A stretch of 64,000 nt of DNA from Balanoglossus misakiensis (lineage: Eukaryota; Hemichordata). Under the pieces are notes generated by a model. The model saw nothing but the letters and a program-made list of their open reading frames with translations. It was not told where the DNA came from and searched no databases. Made by a program: the position numbers and the translations under genes. Positions 1 to 15,209 of this stretch are shown one piece after another. The number at the start of each line of letters is the position of its first letter. The stretch's first letter is position 1. The DNA lies in the NCBI GenBank assembly GCA_040954595.2, contig CM082586.2, positions 6,262,001 through 6,326,000 on the forward strand. Direction: 5' to 3'.

Positions 1-3000
1 TCCTTTGAGCAAATGAAGCCATCTACGTTTGTTTCGTAACATATGAGGTCATGTGTATTCCAGCCACGTGCTTAATATATTAGCACTGCCCTCACACTTC
101 GGGTCAAATAAACAGACTGTGTGTACACTGCATTGTCAGCAGGGCGTCAACCCGCTATATAAAAATGCCATGGCTGCCACAATTCAGCACCGGCTTTAAA
201 ATCAACATTAAATCAAAAATGTTAATAAAAGACACTTTTTCTCGGCAACCAGAAATCCTGCGTTGACGAGGAACAGAGGTGCGATACGTGAAAACCTTTT
301 TAGACAGAGTTGGACTAGATTTGTTTAACACTACCGGAAATTTCTATTTGAGAAAGGGCCTTTTAAAAATGCAGTAAATCATAATGCCGCCACTCGATAG
401 ATACTGCGTATCTTGAGCCACTCCTGGTAACACTTAAATAACTTGATGCCGTTATGCACTATACCTACTAAGTACACAAAACATACAGGTGAAATGTCAA
501 TAATTCCATTTTACCTCTCCCAGTCGTGCAAACACTTATGGCGAATTTTTCCTATAGTATACAATTTTGAAATAGAGATAAGTACCGTATCACGAAGACA
601 AAATAGTTTGAAAACGTACACAACAACGGTGATAAGGTTACAAGTTTGTTAACAAAATATGGGTGAGATTAGTTGTAGTTATTGGCAACGACTTGGCCAA
701 TTATCCACGACCAGTATGCTTGTTGGAAATTGACCGACAATATGTCGTCGATGTGACCACAGACCCATACCAAACGTCGGCTTGGTCAGTCACTGTGTTA
801 AAGGGCATGTACGATCATAAAATGTTTGAAAAATAATTGAATGTATACTCTAGAGAACTTAAACAAACAACGGCACCTTGATTGATTGAAGTTTAGCTTG
901 GTGGTAATTCGATTCTATTAATAATACCGACCCCAAAAATGTTTATGTCAACGAAAGTATCCGTTTGAGTGGCATATAGCTATAGCTAGCTATCTGCGCT
1001 ATTGAATGTATTTGCTTTTCTCAGGGGAGAAATAAAGGAATTTATGATTTCCTCTTGCGTGGGGCCGTATGAAATATGATGACAATGACCAGATCATTCG
1101 TGAAACATCGTTTCGTTTGGTCCCAAGGAACATTTACCGGCGGGTATACGACACACCCGGAAATACACAACCCGGATACAAAAATCAACCGCAAGTTTTT
1201 TAGGACGGATAGAGCAAGATGACCAGTCACGATCAATTGACACGGTCACTTTTCAAGGCCAAGGTGTCATCGTTAAAATAACATGTCTATTGTCGACAGT
1301 GTGTCAGGTGGAAAAAAGGGGGAATTGAAAAATCTCGGCGTGGATTGAATCGTGACCGTGACTGAGAAGTCACCAACACATCACGTGATATTCACAAATA
1401 TTCATAAGTTTAATTGTCGTTTTGTCAGCTTTAACCCAAATATCATCGCCACTAACACTTTTGAAAGAAATTCTTTTACAATTTACAAATTATTCAATTA
1501 TGTAACAATTTCTGTTGATCTAAGAGTTTAGTAAGGCAGCTTGAAAATACTAGTATAATTGCTTTAAAGTCCCATGAGCTGCAACTCGATATAAGATTTG
1601 ATAAGATTTAACTATATCAAGAAAACACTTATATTCATGACACAACGACCCCAAAAAATATCAGTAAAGTAGATAATTCCCGCAATTTAAAAAACATACT
1701 GCAATGACAATGTAAGGTCACAATGGAGTACATTAGTTTTAATGTGTTCTAGTGAATGAGATCATGCTTTGTTCATGAAGTTTCAAAGAGGGGAATGCAC
1801 AGAAAACAACTGTGTCTGACAATTCCGACAATTCCATACAAGGAGTGGAGTTTCAAGTGTTTAATTTTCCTAATATCCTGCCGCAACTTGACAAAATATA
1901 GCGACCACAGTGAGACGCATACCGCGGCAATTCCTTCGTCGGAGACAAAGGTGCACGTCTTCGTCATAAAAAAATAAGGACAGGAAATTTACATAAAGGT
2001 GTGTTGACTCGTCGAGGAAATGAAGAGTTATACGCGATAGTTCAGCACAACTTCCGCGTGTGACGTCATACTATCAGTACTCGCATTGCCCACGGCGTGT
2101 TAGCACTTGAAGGAGAGCGTGGTACAGTATTTTTAAAAAACGAGTGATATGCAAGTTTGAATCATTGAATATTAACACTCAGTCGCGTATGGTGCGGCTT
2201 GTAGTAGAGTTTTACAATTACTGTGCACGTGCTTTTCAAAATTAACTGATTCACATGATGTATGTTTTGTTTCTTGGGGAAAGGAAAGGAAAGGCAAGAC
2301 TTGACTCTTCTTTGTCGGGGCACCTCTGTATACCGATAGGTTAAGCCTGTCTGACACTGTACCGGTACGTGGGTTCCTTCCAAACCCCTGGGAGAGAAGA
2401 CACATAGCAAACCACGCCTTGTTGACGACCGTCATTGGTTTGGCACGCATTCCGGACGATACAATTGTGGACAAAAGACCGCTGTATTTTCTCGTTTTCA
2501 GATCAATCGCGTTCAAAGATACATTTATCATTTGGCGTGATTTTCTCAAGGATATTAGTGTACATAGAGAATATTATAGGAAAAGGCATAGAAACCGCCT
2601 CTGCAGAATTTATGTAAATTTGGCGTCGACGATAAATATAAACGAACTAAAATATTTCCTCTGATACGATAGTAATAATGGCGTTGATTTTGTATATAGA
2701 CTGACCGTTGCGTTTGAGGATTATACCACCGTTTTCTCCAAGTATAAAAATCGATTTCGAACGGATAAAAAATAACGCTATATTTAGATATTACCACAAT
2801 TAAAACCGACTGAGACAGGTATGCAGGCATTAAGATAATTACCTGAGATATTTGCATGTTACGTATATTGCGCATATTTCTAAAGCATGTAATATATAGG
2901 CCCTATATATAGTGTGTATCATGTATTTGTTTTATAAGGGAGACACTACAGATAGGAAATGTAATATCTATAAATCGGTATTGAACAGTCCGGTTATCGG

Positions 3001-6000
3001 ATTCAGTTGTATATTTTGAACATACAGTATTTCAACTGCCATGTGTGTCCTTGTGCGATCAATACACGTGAGCGGTAAATTAACAGGGCACATGTACATG
3101 TATATGTAACGCAGTCTTACGCCATGATGTGCAAACGTTGCCTCGGTAGACAATTTGCTGCGAAATTCAATGTGCATTTTCCGCATGCGAGTTGCGGTAT
3201 CGCCGGCGCGTTAAAAAGCAGCTTCCCTTGCGAAGTCGGGGTTATTTGAGTCCATGACAAGGATATATTCAAAATGCCGGGCGACAGCTGCAGGCCCGAT
3301 GTTCGATGTTGTTGACAGACACGTCCGTTGAATTTACAAAACACGCTCAGCTCTGCTGTACTGTCCGGGGCTATACCACTGAACACACACAGTTTGAATG
3401 AAAAGCACGGGCGTTCACTGTGTCTACGTACGAATGAGTCACCGTTCAAGTTGAGTTGAATAACAAAAGACGAATTAGATCGTTAGCAGGCCTTGCAGGA
3501 GGACACGTTTAATACGGGGGGCAAAATTGAGCGTCCTCGGCCAAAATGATCACCGAACCTCCACCTCCTCGACCACCATGGACAACACCCTCGGCCACTT
3601 TTCGTTGCGTGCAAAGTCACCAACGCGCGCATGTCGTCGCGGAGCGGAGACACACCTATCATTAATGCACTGTCCCTCTCCAACAACATAGCCTGACATT
3701 CAACGCGGGTCAGGCCCGTTGTAATACATAAAGCTGTAACCTTCTAATAAATGAATAGAAGGTACGCAAAATGGGTCGACGCCGACATTACTGTGAGTGG
3801 GGCAGAATGGCGTTCCACATGGAGGGGTGTGAATAAATGCAGCGGTATATACCGCCACCTTGATCGATGACACTCCCAAAACCCGTGACACAGCGATTTC
3901 GACGTCCGTGCCCGACCCTGTCCCTACCCACCAGTATCTGACACTGTTGAACGCGTCGCCGCATGACACTCGCGACACACCGAGTAATAAGTGTTAGAGC
4001 GATCACTTACCTGTTTTATCTATGTGGCTGTCTCTAAATTTCCACGTAGCAACAGGTGTGCGTGTCCTGTTTTTGCTGGTGTCCTCCGATAATGTGCCGT
4101 TGTAGTGTCCCAATTATAACCGTTCCCAAACTAATATACCGCTCGCGAACTATTAATATCCAACACAAGTTCTCCGATGAGTGTCACTACAAGCCATTTT
4201 GCCTTTCAACTGACCGAACGATTGTAGTCTCCCTTTTTACGTATGTATCTATATTTGCATAACAATAGCACTTTTGTTATCAATGAGGAGAGTGCTTGTA
4301 TGTTGGGTGGAGTCACTGATTCGACCGAAATGAAAGGCGGTTCATGAATAATATGAACGTCGGCATATATACATGATGTTACTACTATCAGTGTCTGTGG
4401 GAGAGAATTTGTCGGTGTGTGGCGGTCGGAAATACCTTCGTCTTTTTACCGGATACAGTGAATTATGACTAACCGGAAGTATCCAGAGACAGATAAATCC
4501 GTCGGTATGTGTCTGACGACTACCATTAATAATATTATATCACTTTTTTGCAAAAAAAAATGCTATACTGTCAATATTTTTGGATTGGGTCTGCTGGGGG
4601 TCATATCTACAATGAAATAATTGAAGTTGTCGGTTGATTGGGATGTTGGTATATCAGGACCAGACAGATCACTCCTGAAATGGAGTGACCGTGGTGTGAT
4701 GGAACATCTCACCCCAAGTCTAACTCGCTGTGGGGTACAGATTCAGTGCATCCCAACACCATGGCATTTAGCATGCAATTCTAGCCTGCAGCATGTTAGA
4801 GGCTAGGACACCTTGTGTCCGCGCAACCAGGTAGTTATAGCACGGTTACTAAAACTATCATAAGTATCCAAGCAATGGAAGCTCCAGGCTATGGTCCACA
4901 AAAAGCCACTGCCGCAGAAAGCATTTAGCCGTGGCCGCATAATTGCACATGTTTTAAGCTGTCATTTTGCATCATCTATATGTGTCAGGAAGCATTTTGA
5001 CAGAAGTCGTCAGCACACCCACCATAGTGATGGGGGGGGGCAATTGCGCACACTCAGCTGTTCCGTCCAAACTGTCGCACTCCACCAAGTGATAAAAGAC
5101 TTTGTATGACAAGTTGCAGCATGGGCACATAGAAATTTGAGTTTCATCCATTACCGTTTCAGCACCGAATTATTTTATTGCACAACAACGCAGGAATCAA
5201 TAGACTGTAAGTCTAGTCGAATACACGTTATCTAATTGCCTGTTTTGATAACGTATTTCCATAAATGTCCAATGCACAGTCACTTGTTTGCAAACAACAA
5301 CTGGTACACCAGTTCACAGAAAATGACGCAGGTTCGATATACTGTATTTGTACACATGACAGATTGCTCAATCCGCTTCGCGTGGTTATGGCAACGGTAT
5401 CTAACGTCGGGAATGTTGACAATAATAATGGCGGCGCGGCGTTTTTTTTTGACAGACAATTTTTAGACACTCTGTGACCTTTGATCGTGCGGTCACTGAG
5501 ATAAATAAAGCGGGGTTGTAATAAAATGGCGGGGATTGTGTGAATAAAAACCGGTCTGTGACGTAGTCTTTGAAGTAGCCTTAATGTATGTATGTATGTA
5601 TGTATGTATGTATGTATGTATGTATGTATGTATGTATGTATGTATGAGAGAAAGACACACAGAGAGACAGACTGGCAGACAGGAGGCAGAGGGAGGGCAG
5701 AGAAACCATTATATTATGGCGAACATTTACTGGAAGAAATTTCAAATTCAAGTCGAGGATTTCCATCCCATTCCATGCGGTGCGTCAACGGTCACGGTAT
5801 TGGCGAAGACAGCGCCACCAGGCGTCGACTCAACAATACCTATTCTTTTCACAGAGGTTTTTAAGCAGGTCACTTCTTATTCATCGGTGTAGGTGTGCTT
5901 CGTAATATATTCGCACGACCCGTCAACTTTTTTGTTGTCACGCGTTGAATGCCACAGACCGGCGGAAGAAAGCGGTTTCCCTTAAGCGCCTGATTTCAAG

Positions 6001-9000
6001 CGGAGACTGACTTAGTGCCACCAGAGTCGATTCAACATCAAAAAAGGACGAGTGAATGTTACGACTGTGATCGCCAACGCAGGTGGGAAAAGTCGACACA
6101 CGGTAAGTGGAAATTTGGGGATCACCATCACCCTCTGATAGTGACTACTCGGTTGTATTCGAAACGTGTAAACCCTGTTCCGGTTTACGGGTTTCTTGTT
6201 CGTTAACTTGCTTAGTGTGCTTTTTCATGTGACTGGGGGGAAAATTAACTATTATTCAGTGACTCTGCTTGTGTGCGTATCTTTCGTTATGCTCCAATCA
6301 CGGTCATAGAATTCGATTTCAAAATGATCAACCTCAAAATACACAAGCTCAATGTGATTGTTGTGAACGGCATTCAGCCACTGGACAGGTCGTAGCCGCC
6401 CTTAGTGCGAGCTTCTTGCCTTTCAAGGCGTCCAAACAATAACAGCTTTTCACTACTGCTGAATTCACGAACGTTGGATCTGCACTGGATATAAGTGCGC
6501 CGTGCTAAGCTCGCCCCATTCTTTCAACTTAAGGTGCACTTTTTTGAGACGTTTGGCTGCAGTGAAGTATTCTGTAATCTCAATCCAGAAAAAAGGTGAA
6601 ATCATGTCGCCTTCAGGGTTTCTCATATTCCGTGGCCTATTGACCGAAACTGTCTTCAGGCAAGCTTAATTCACTCTATTGTCAGAAGTAGTTTAGATTT
6701 CTGATCAGTCTGTTTCGATCCGCTCAGTCCATTGTATTACATGTACATGCTCTTCATTGATAAGTCGGTTCAATTTTTTGCTATCGTTATGATGATGCAT
6801 GTCTTAAAGATGTCCAAGATTTTAAAAACAGCTGTGACTTCAGTGTTTCTTCATACCAAGCTGCTGAAGAGATCGCGACAGCATTTTATCATGACTAAAT
6901 TTTGCAATTCATGTATACATAGTTCGCTTCATGTTTCGGAGACATGTTTTTGTTTAACACTCAAAAAATTGAGAGATCATAGTTGCCGCAAAGTAAGTAC
7001 GGGCTGGCAGGCGAAAACAGCGGCTGCAGCCGCGAATACTCCCGGACCGTTTCAAGCACCAACACAAACCCCCTCACCGCCGTGCCGCTTACCTCCTCCA
7101 ATCGCCAACCCACAGCCACCAAAAGTACAACTGCCTGGCTTTCTAGGTTGCATTGACCTTTCCGAAACACCCACCATGGTGTGGAATTTGGTCTGTGATC
7201 CGAAACTCAGCGAGTCGGAACTGACCAAGCGTTTCAACGACTCCTTTCTTCAACCCTGTAGTTTGGTCACCAGAACACGGCGTGTTTGGAGAAGCCATCC
7301 CAATTTGTCATCTTCACCAGACAGATTGCAGTCAGATCAAAATTTTACATAATTCCATGAAGAATCTAAGCATACTTCACCAACAGACAGTAAACAATGG
7401 TGCACAGAAGATCTACCTCATGAATCGAAATCGACTTTTAAAGTACAGCACGCGTTCACTCAAGCGACACGTTTTTGCAACTTTAAACTTTTCACCCAAA
7501 GAAAAAAAACTCGATGCTTTGCATGGACTTAAACACGATAAAAATACACGGTACTTATTCTATCAACGCAACCGTGGGTCCATATACACTCGTAATTGAT
7601 ATACATGCAGACTTAAATTTCATTTGTGAATAATAATAACTTTTACACGTTCGTGGGTAATGTTACCTTGATCAGCAGAGTGGAGGACAGTTCAACATGG
7701 TTTGGGGTATCGGCCAAGAAAATGCAGCTCCCATACGGAAGTAAAACAGGGGAAAACAGTGTCAAAGTTACAGCTAATGGACTTAAACCCATGCTTTGAT
7801 ATACTTTGAACCAAAGTTCGCACAGTGCAACAAACCCCGTCCATGTGAATGAATCACATAATTCATTGTGCACCGTAGACTACTTCACGATGAAAAGACG
7901 AGGCGTGGAGAGATTCCATCCACGGTGCATTGAGGCCAGCCTTAACAAGCCTTTTCAATGACAACAAGTCACCTTCATGGCATCTTTCAACCTTTATACC
8001 CTGTTGTGACGGGTTAACCTACGCACAATCGGCTATGTCCAAATGGTATCGTGCTGTAATGCACACGCATTTTGCCTGACAGCGCGGATTTCACGCTTAG
8101 GTTTGACCTCTTTCTCCGGCTACCAGCCCGTGCGCCGGACAGTTACCCACCGATATGCCTGCAAAACATTTATTTCTTCCTATCTGTCACACTATCGTAT
8201 AATTACAAAAATGCGGACCTTTTACAATCACAATCCAGCGTGTTATCTGTCACGACATGCGCAGTTGAAAACTACAGGTGACTGGCTGGTTAGAGGAGAC
8301 CGCCGCCTTGTTCATTTTTCTATTCACATCCCGTTCCCCCGAACGAATATTTACAATATGTTTGCTCCACAAGATACAGTGCGAGGAAAGAAAACTGTCT
8401 GGTGGACCAGAAAGAAAAAACTGAGTAAACACGAAGAAAGGAATTCAGAAAATCCTTTTGACAATTCCACACGTTTGCGACGCAAACAACTTGCCCGCAA
8501 GGGCGTGGCCTTTCGGAGACGCTTTCTACGCCGGACACCGGGCATTCTTTGTTACAACTCGCGTGGTGACAGTACAGACCTGATTAAAACAAACATGCTT
8601 TCTCCTAGGTAAAATCGGTGAATCGCAATGTTTTCGTTGGGCGCCCGTAGGAGTAATTTGGCTGCTTAGCGACCGTACCACCAAGGTTCTTGTACCTATA
8701 CAACAAAGGGCTCAGCTCGATTGTTCACAAGGCTAAACCGCTGTTTGCTGTCCAAGGGTACCTACCTTATCCCGGGGGCTGTGAAAACTAAAGGTTCTTA
8801 TAAGATCAAAACAGCCAAATATGTCGATTATTCTCAGGACGTTTGAAAACAGAAGAATTATAGCTTGACAAGCCAATATGAAATGTAAGTTGAACTTGGT
8901 TCGAGGCTTTGAAAACAATATATTATCTGAAACATCTTGTGCGTGTGTATCGTTTTGTTTCATTTCAATCTATTTGACTTCTGTGAGCTCATCCTAGACT

Positions 9001-9990
9001 GAGTGAAGTCCCCGAATTCGACAATGGACAAATCTCAACACCCCAATACAATAAATATTGTATAGGTTTGGGCGGAAATATATATTGTATAATTTTTTTT
9101 ATATTAAAAAACACCAGAAACGTTTCCATTTCATTATAAACAAGCCTCGACTTGTCTCTATTATTTCTTCTTACAGGAAAGATTGAAAACATGCATTGCT
9201 ATTGTTACTTGAACAATTAATGAAGATGTCTTTCAGCGTCATGGGTGAATTGGCTATTGGCCCAGCTCTTCTCAGTATCCCATCAACTGAAGCCACACCC
9301 TTGGCCACTCGACTGATTTTCATTGTCGTTTGTATAAAACGGAAGAGATGTTGCATCGGGTGAATAATATATGGTTTAAAACCAGCCTCCCATGAATGAT
9401 TGAGATTATTGAAGCTCTTGTTGTCTTGATTATAAATTTGCCTCTCACAGGCGTTGCCACCAATCTCCGATTATTAGGGCATTGTTTACTTTCCAATCCG
9501 ATCGTATCATCTCTTAGTAACCCATGTTTATACGTGTATCCCCCCTCCCAACATAAAGTATTGAATGTGTGTCTAAATAAACATATTTTCTGCTAACACG
9601 TATGGAAGCGTGAATGTCAGCATCCGTGAGTGCACCTTTACAAGTCCACTTTGGTGGGCACCATCGCAACTCATATCGCGTATAGCACGCTTCGAGGATT
9701 GTGTCCCACCAGACATTCTCTGTGCCCTGCCTGGCCTCGCAATAAAGTGACCCGGGCATGCCTTCTTGCCATTACTGCTGCTCCAAGCACCGCCTAATGC
9801 GGTGAGATAATTACACTGACATGAACAGTACTTGTATTTGTTTTGGCTGGCTTTCGCATCTCCGGTCCACGCCTTCTTATACAGTGTCTGGTCTCTGCGC
9901 TGATAGTTCGATGACGTCACACTTACAAAAGCTCGTGCAAGCCTAACACACTGCACCCAAGAAAACACACACAGAAGTGAATGACGCAAA
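1..9990. other. Upstream region without a supportable gene
   Basis: I see no chain of exons with consistent splice sites and phase here. The open frames are short, overlap on both strands and lack recognisable domains. A TATG microsatellite lies at 5583-5646. One proline-rich open stretch at about 7010-7350 is the only segment that looks faintly protein-like, and it is listed among the findings. Non-coding 5' exons of the protease gene that starts at 10016 could lie here, because the bases just before its start codon end in CAG and would serve as a splice acceptor. Confidence 0.6.
5583..5646. repeat. TATG microsatellite
   Basis: About fifteen uninterrupted copies of the tetranucleotide TATG run from 5583 to 5646. 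The repeat leaves frames open on both strands, giving artificial Tyr-Val-Cys-Met or Thr-Tyr-Ile-His peptides. These are not genes. Confidence 0.97.
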
Positions 9991-10015
9991 ACATTTTACT
10001 TACAAACACCAACAG

Positions 10016-10628
10016 ATGGAGAGTCACAAGCCACTGTCACTCGACTCCGAATCGCTGTCATCATCGACCAGTAGCGCTATGGGCTCCGTGGACCCCATCT
10101 ACCAATACCAAACCAGAGACGGCTGCGTCAAAACCAGGACATTTAATCACGTGATACGGTCTGGAAGCGGAGATGCTAAAAAGGCCACCTTTTTACCCGC
10201 GACGACTTCGTCGAAAACCGTTGTCTTTGTTGTCATGGCAATAGCTCTTCTCTTGGTCGTCGGTACTACGACGGTCTACATAATTGGTAATTTCTATCTG
10301 GAAGTAATCGTGTTTAACTGCTCTGGTGTTGGTTAATTTACCATATCTAAGTGAGGAGGAGTCTCACCATGACAACTGGTGTCCATGTACATGTACATCA
10401 GGATCACTTGAATTCACTAGCTTTGACATTTTACTGAGGAACCAGACAATTCCAACAGAGTAGTGTTCTGTAAGACCTGATAGACTGAATTTATACAAAT
10501 ATATAAATCTAATGACGAACATTGATCAATGGAAGTAAAATACATATTAATAACTTATTTATTGAATTTACGTTTTTTAGTGCACAGCAAACAGTCGCCA
10601 GTGACGGACAAGGTTGTACTCACAGAAA
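10016..10628 (+). CDS. Protease gene exons 1-2: cytoplasmic tail and transmembrane anchor
   Basis: Residues 1-106. The start is the ATG at 10016; the frame is open further upstream but has no other ATG. A 67-residue polar, Ser-rich N-terminal tail with Lys residues just before the membrane is followed by a hydrophobic stretch at residues 68-90 ([14 protein letters not shown] at its core). There is no cleavable signal peptide, and the positive charge on the N-terminal side predicts type II topology. Exon 1 ends at 10286 in phase 1 and exon 2 is 10581-10628. Confidence 0.88.
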
Positions 10629-13600
10629 GTAAGAATATCAAATTTTTTCATCATAAAATTTACTTCACTTCACAACCTCACAGCGTACTTATAAAATAGA
10701 GGTTTACATTTGTCCAGAGCACTCTTGAAGAGTTGAAAAGCATATTTGCCTCACATTTTTAATCTCTTCATCTCTCACACTGTCTTTGTTTTGTAATCCC
10801 CATGTATCGTTATAATAAGTACTTTTGATTTTATTTCATAGGTGATTTAACTACACCAGGGACAGTTAATAGAGTAGTAACAATAGGCGGGTCGGTCACC
10901 ATCAGCAAACTTCAAAAGAATGATATCGATTACTCCCCGGCATTTGATGATCCCGAATCGACAGAATACAGAACTGTAGAACGCCTCTTTATTAATTTTG
11001 TAAGTTATACCATGGAACCATGGGTCTTCATTCATTCATTCATTCATTCATTCATTCATTCATTCATTCATTCATTCATTCATTCATTCATTCATTCATT
11101 CATTCATTCATTCATTCATTCATTCATTCATTCATTCATTCATTGACACAGTCAATCACTCACTCACTCACTCATTCATTCAATCATTCATTGTATTTTA
11201 CAGATAGACAACGCATATGCTGACAGCGACTACAGCCAGCTCTACGACAAAACGGAGGTGACAGGCTTCAGGTAAACTGTATAGGGGTTACGAAGATACC
11301 GGGAGAGAGGCAGGATTGGACAGAGAGGAGGAGAGGAGAAATGAGGGAAAGGGGAGGGGGAGAGGGGAGAGAGGGGGGAAAGCGACGAAAATGAATGAGA
11401 CATTGAATTAGTCATAATCACAATTCATAAGATAGCAAACGTTGATTACTCGTAATATTTCTTCACCCTCATCCCAAACGACAGTGCCGGAAGCCTGGTT
11501 GTCCATTTTAAGACCTATTTCAACCTTCCCGCCTCAAACATTTCTCCCGGGGCGACGGATACAGCAGACGACACCGCTCGCCAGCCTTATCTTCTAGCGG
11601 AGAGGATCAAAAACGAAATCGAAGAAGGAAGATTTTCTGAAGATTTCGATTTTAAGCGGGGAAGTTTAGCATTCGACGATGGTAAGCAAGAACAGTTTAG
11701 GTTTTTTTGTAAGCGTCTTTCCTTATTCTGTGTATTATACATGCTTGGGTTGTCATTGTAACCGTGTTAACCTAGAAATATTTGCCCCATTTTAAAAGAA
11801 AATTGCCTTCCTATATAAAGTGTTACTCATTATTACAGGAAAAAACATACAGTGTGTGCAATAGTCTGATTTGAGTAAAACTAATGGGTTGTGTTACTCT
11901 TTCATGGTCACCAGTTTCTGAAGCGACAGTGTCCTTTTCGACGGAACCTTCCCGTACTGCAACTCCGCCAGATCATACGACACTAAGGTCACTGACGACC
12001 GAGGCTAGTCACGGAACCACCGCTGCGAGTTCACAGCACCCGTCGTCGTCAACATCTGACGCTTTTGACCCCCGCACTTCTCACGACCCGTCAACCGTGC
12101 AGACTACTCAAGCGCAGCTGCCGACAGAATTCCAGTCGGGTCTTTTGACGAGACCTCCCAGCACAAAGAAAGGTGCGTACGTCGACATACGGGTCACCGA
12201 CTTCGTCGTTTTATCAGGGATATGGGTGAGACGATATCAAACCAGGGCCTGGGACTTTGTTGTACATGGTAGATAAAAGAAAACTCAGAACACACAATCA
12301 TGGACAGTAGAAAGTCTGTGTGGCTACCCAGGACATATGCACGCATCCCTGTTATTATTAACGCTTCGGTGATTTTCACTGGTGTCATGGAGAAATAACA
12401 ACACATGCAAAAATTGAAGTCCAAGATATGTTGCAGTTACTACATTCACGTACATATTTTAAACGATCAACAGGTTGTATCTGAGTCATCATCATTAAGA
12501 TTATTCCTCGTTTGAGTAATTCTGGTGATGGCTGGTGAAAATGGATAGCGACAGTAATTATCGTGGCTATAAATAGATGCAGGCAACAATGCACATGTAT
12601 TTTGTTTCTTTTCAGAGTGCAAAGCAGATACGTGTAAAAACGGGGGATCTTGTGTTGAAGCAACAGGTGGCGTCATATGCAAATGCAGGGTGACCTTCAG
12701 CGGAGACTGGTGTGAAAATGAACTTGACAGGCGTACGTATTAGTTGAGATTCTGGCCTTTAGCCTTTAAGTTCGTAATCATTATCTATAATTTCTTTTCC
12801 AAGAGATCAACGACTCTCTAGTTACTTTTTTTTTCTATTTTCAGAGGGCTCTTCTCGGTGTACCATTAACCCTTGCAAGAATGGCGGCACATGTTTTGAA
12901 GATAGCACCGGATATAAGTGTTTTTGTCCAGAAGATTGGTTAGGGAGAGATTGCAGTATAGGTAAATAGTGAAAATCATGTCACATTAAAATTTCTCCCG
13001 CTGTCGTTTTATGTTTGTGTATATGTCTCTGTTTCTGTTTCTGGCCAGTGGATGCTCCATCGTTCTCTTACACGTCTCTTTTCTGACCAGACTGTCTGTC
13101 TGTCTGCGTGCCTCTCTCTCTCCCTCTCCATCTATCTATCTCTCTTTCCCTCTCTCCCGCTCATTCTCTTCAATATTAACCTATTTTTGTGTCCACAGAA
13201 CGACCAATCTGCTCACCAGTGACTGACGTAGAGATCTGTTCCAATCTGGTCGAATACACCCACACCTCATTTCCGAACTACCTCGGAATGAGCCGCGACG
13301 GTGCTGTGGAGTTCTTGACGGCGCTCGAGCAGGCGTTGGCCGCAGACAACTGCCACCCCGACGCCGTCTTCTTCTACTGCGCCATTCTGGCACCAAAGTG
13401 CGACCAGGCCGGATTTCACCTCCCCTGCAGGGGGCTGTGCCAGAACATCAGAGACAGTTGCACGGATAGCTTCCGGGACGCCCTGGGGAGAGAGTGGCTC
13501 GTGAACTGCGACGTTCTCCCGGAGAATGGAGGACCAGACCTGGCGTGTGGCACTTGTGAGTTGAGGAATTCGACAGCTCTTGTAGATATTCTTGTTTGCT

Positions 13601-15172
13601 GTGGAGGGGTGGCATTCTGACCCAGGGGACCATTTTAACGTCCCACCCCAATGAAAACCTGAAATAATCTTACATTCAGGCACACGCTGGATATTAAGTC
13701 TCATTAGGACGTCGATCAAAGTTGCAAATTGGCCTAGAATCTAACAGCGTTTTCAGGCTCATCCAATCCACATAGTCATATTTCCAATTATTTGTTTGTT
13801 TCACTCACATATCCATTTGTTTCCTCCACTTTGCTGACAGCACTGGCGAACACAACCGACAGTCCAGGTGAGTGTGTATGAATCTGACAGACGTTGACGG
13901 TTGAATACCACAGTATCTCACAGTAACAGGACCTGTCATGTTTCGAAGTATTTTTGCATGCAGTATTTTGTTTAGTCATATATGGTTTCTTGTTCTTCAA
14001 CCGATGAAATCATTTCCATACAGTGATTGTCAATATACTAGTAACCTTTATGAAAAACAGCACTGTCAGAGGAACACAAATGTGACTGGGGTACCAACTC
14101 GTTTTCACAGGTTGCCAAGACATCAGTTCGCCTATCTGTGACCCACTGAAACCTTACGGCGGTGGCCTCCAACGGCAAGCGAGGGGAAACGTGGATGACG
14201 AAATGATACCCACTGTGTCAGGCGAGGTTGGCGGAGTGCTTGACCGAATGGCTACGTACGACGGCTGCCATGAGTATGTGGACGTCTTCATGTGTTCCCT
14301 TCTGGCGCCAGAATGTAACGACGAGGGCTCCTCAAGTCGACCATGCAGACAATTTTGTGAAGAGGTCGAGGGTGCCTGTAGGGGTATCATGGAAAGTGGT
14401 GGCACCGTGTGGCCTGTTGAATGCTCCACTTTACCCGAAGATACTGGTTGTATAGGTGTGTATTTGTCCTATATGGTTGGCAACAGTTAGTCAGACAGGC
14501 AGACAGACAGGCAGGCAGGCAGACAGACAGGCAGGCAGGCAGACAGACAGGCAGGCAAGCAGACAGATAGAAGGCAGGCAGACAGGCAGGCAGGCAGACA
14601 GATAGAAGGCAGGCAGGCAGACAGACAGACAGACAGACAGACAGAAGGCAGGCAGGCAGACAGACAGGCAGGCAGGCAGGCAGACTGACAGGCAGGCAAG
14701 CAGACAGATAGAAGGCAGGCAGGCAGGCAGACAGGCAGGCAGGCAAGCAGACAGACAGGCAGGCAGGCAGGCAGACAGACAGACAGACAGGCAGGCAAGC
14801 AGACAGATAGAAGGCAGGCAGGCAGACAGACAGACAGACAGAAGGCAGGCAGGCAGACAGACAGGCAGGCAAGCAGACAGATAGAAGGCAGGCAGGCAGG
14901 CAGACAGATAGAAGGCAGGCAGACAGACAGACAGACAGAAGGCAGACAGGCAGGCAGACAGGCAGACAGATAGAAGGCAGGCAGGCAGACAGACAGGCAG
15001 GCAAGCAGACAGACAGGCAGGCAGGCAGGCAGACAGACAGACAGGCAGGCAAGCAGACAGATAGAAGGCAGGCAGGCAGACAGACAGACAGACAGAAGGC
15101 AGGCAGGCAGACAGACAGGCAGGCAGGCAGGCAGGCAGACTGACAGGCAGGCAAGCAGACAGATAGAAGGCA

Positions 15173-15209
<37 letters not shown>

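Noticed and set aside
3117-4006. Overlapping minus-strand frames and a donor-like sequence at about 4010
   Set aside because: The frames overlap each other without domain signals, and I could not join them into a phased gene.
8043-8612. 189-codon plus-strand open frame
   Set aside because: Several frames on both strands are open in the same place, there is no recognisable domain, and I see no splice partners.
11020-11223. Plus-strand Phe-Ile-His-Ser repeat frame
   Set aside because: It is translation of the ATTC microsatellite; only the last bases overlap the real SEA exon, in another frame.
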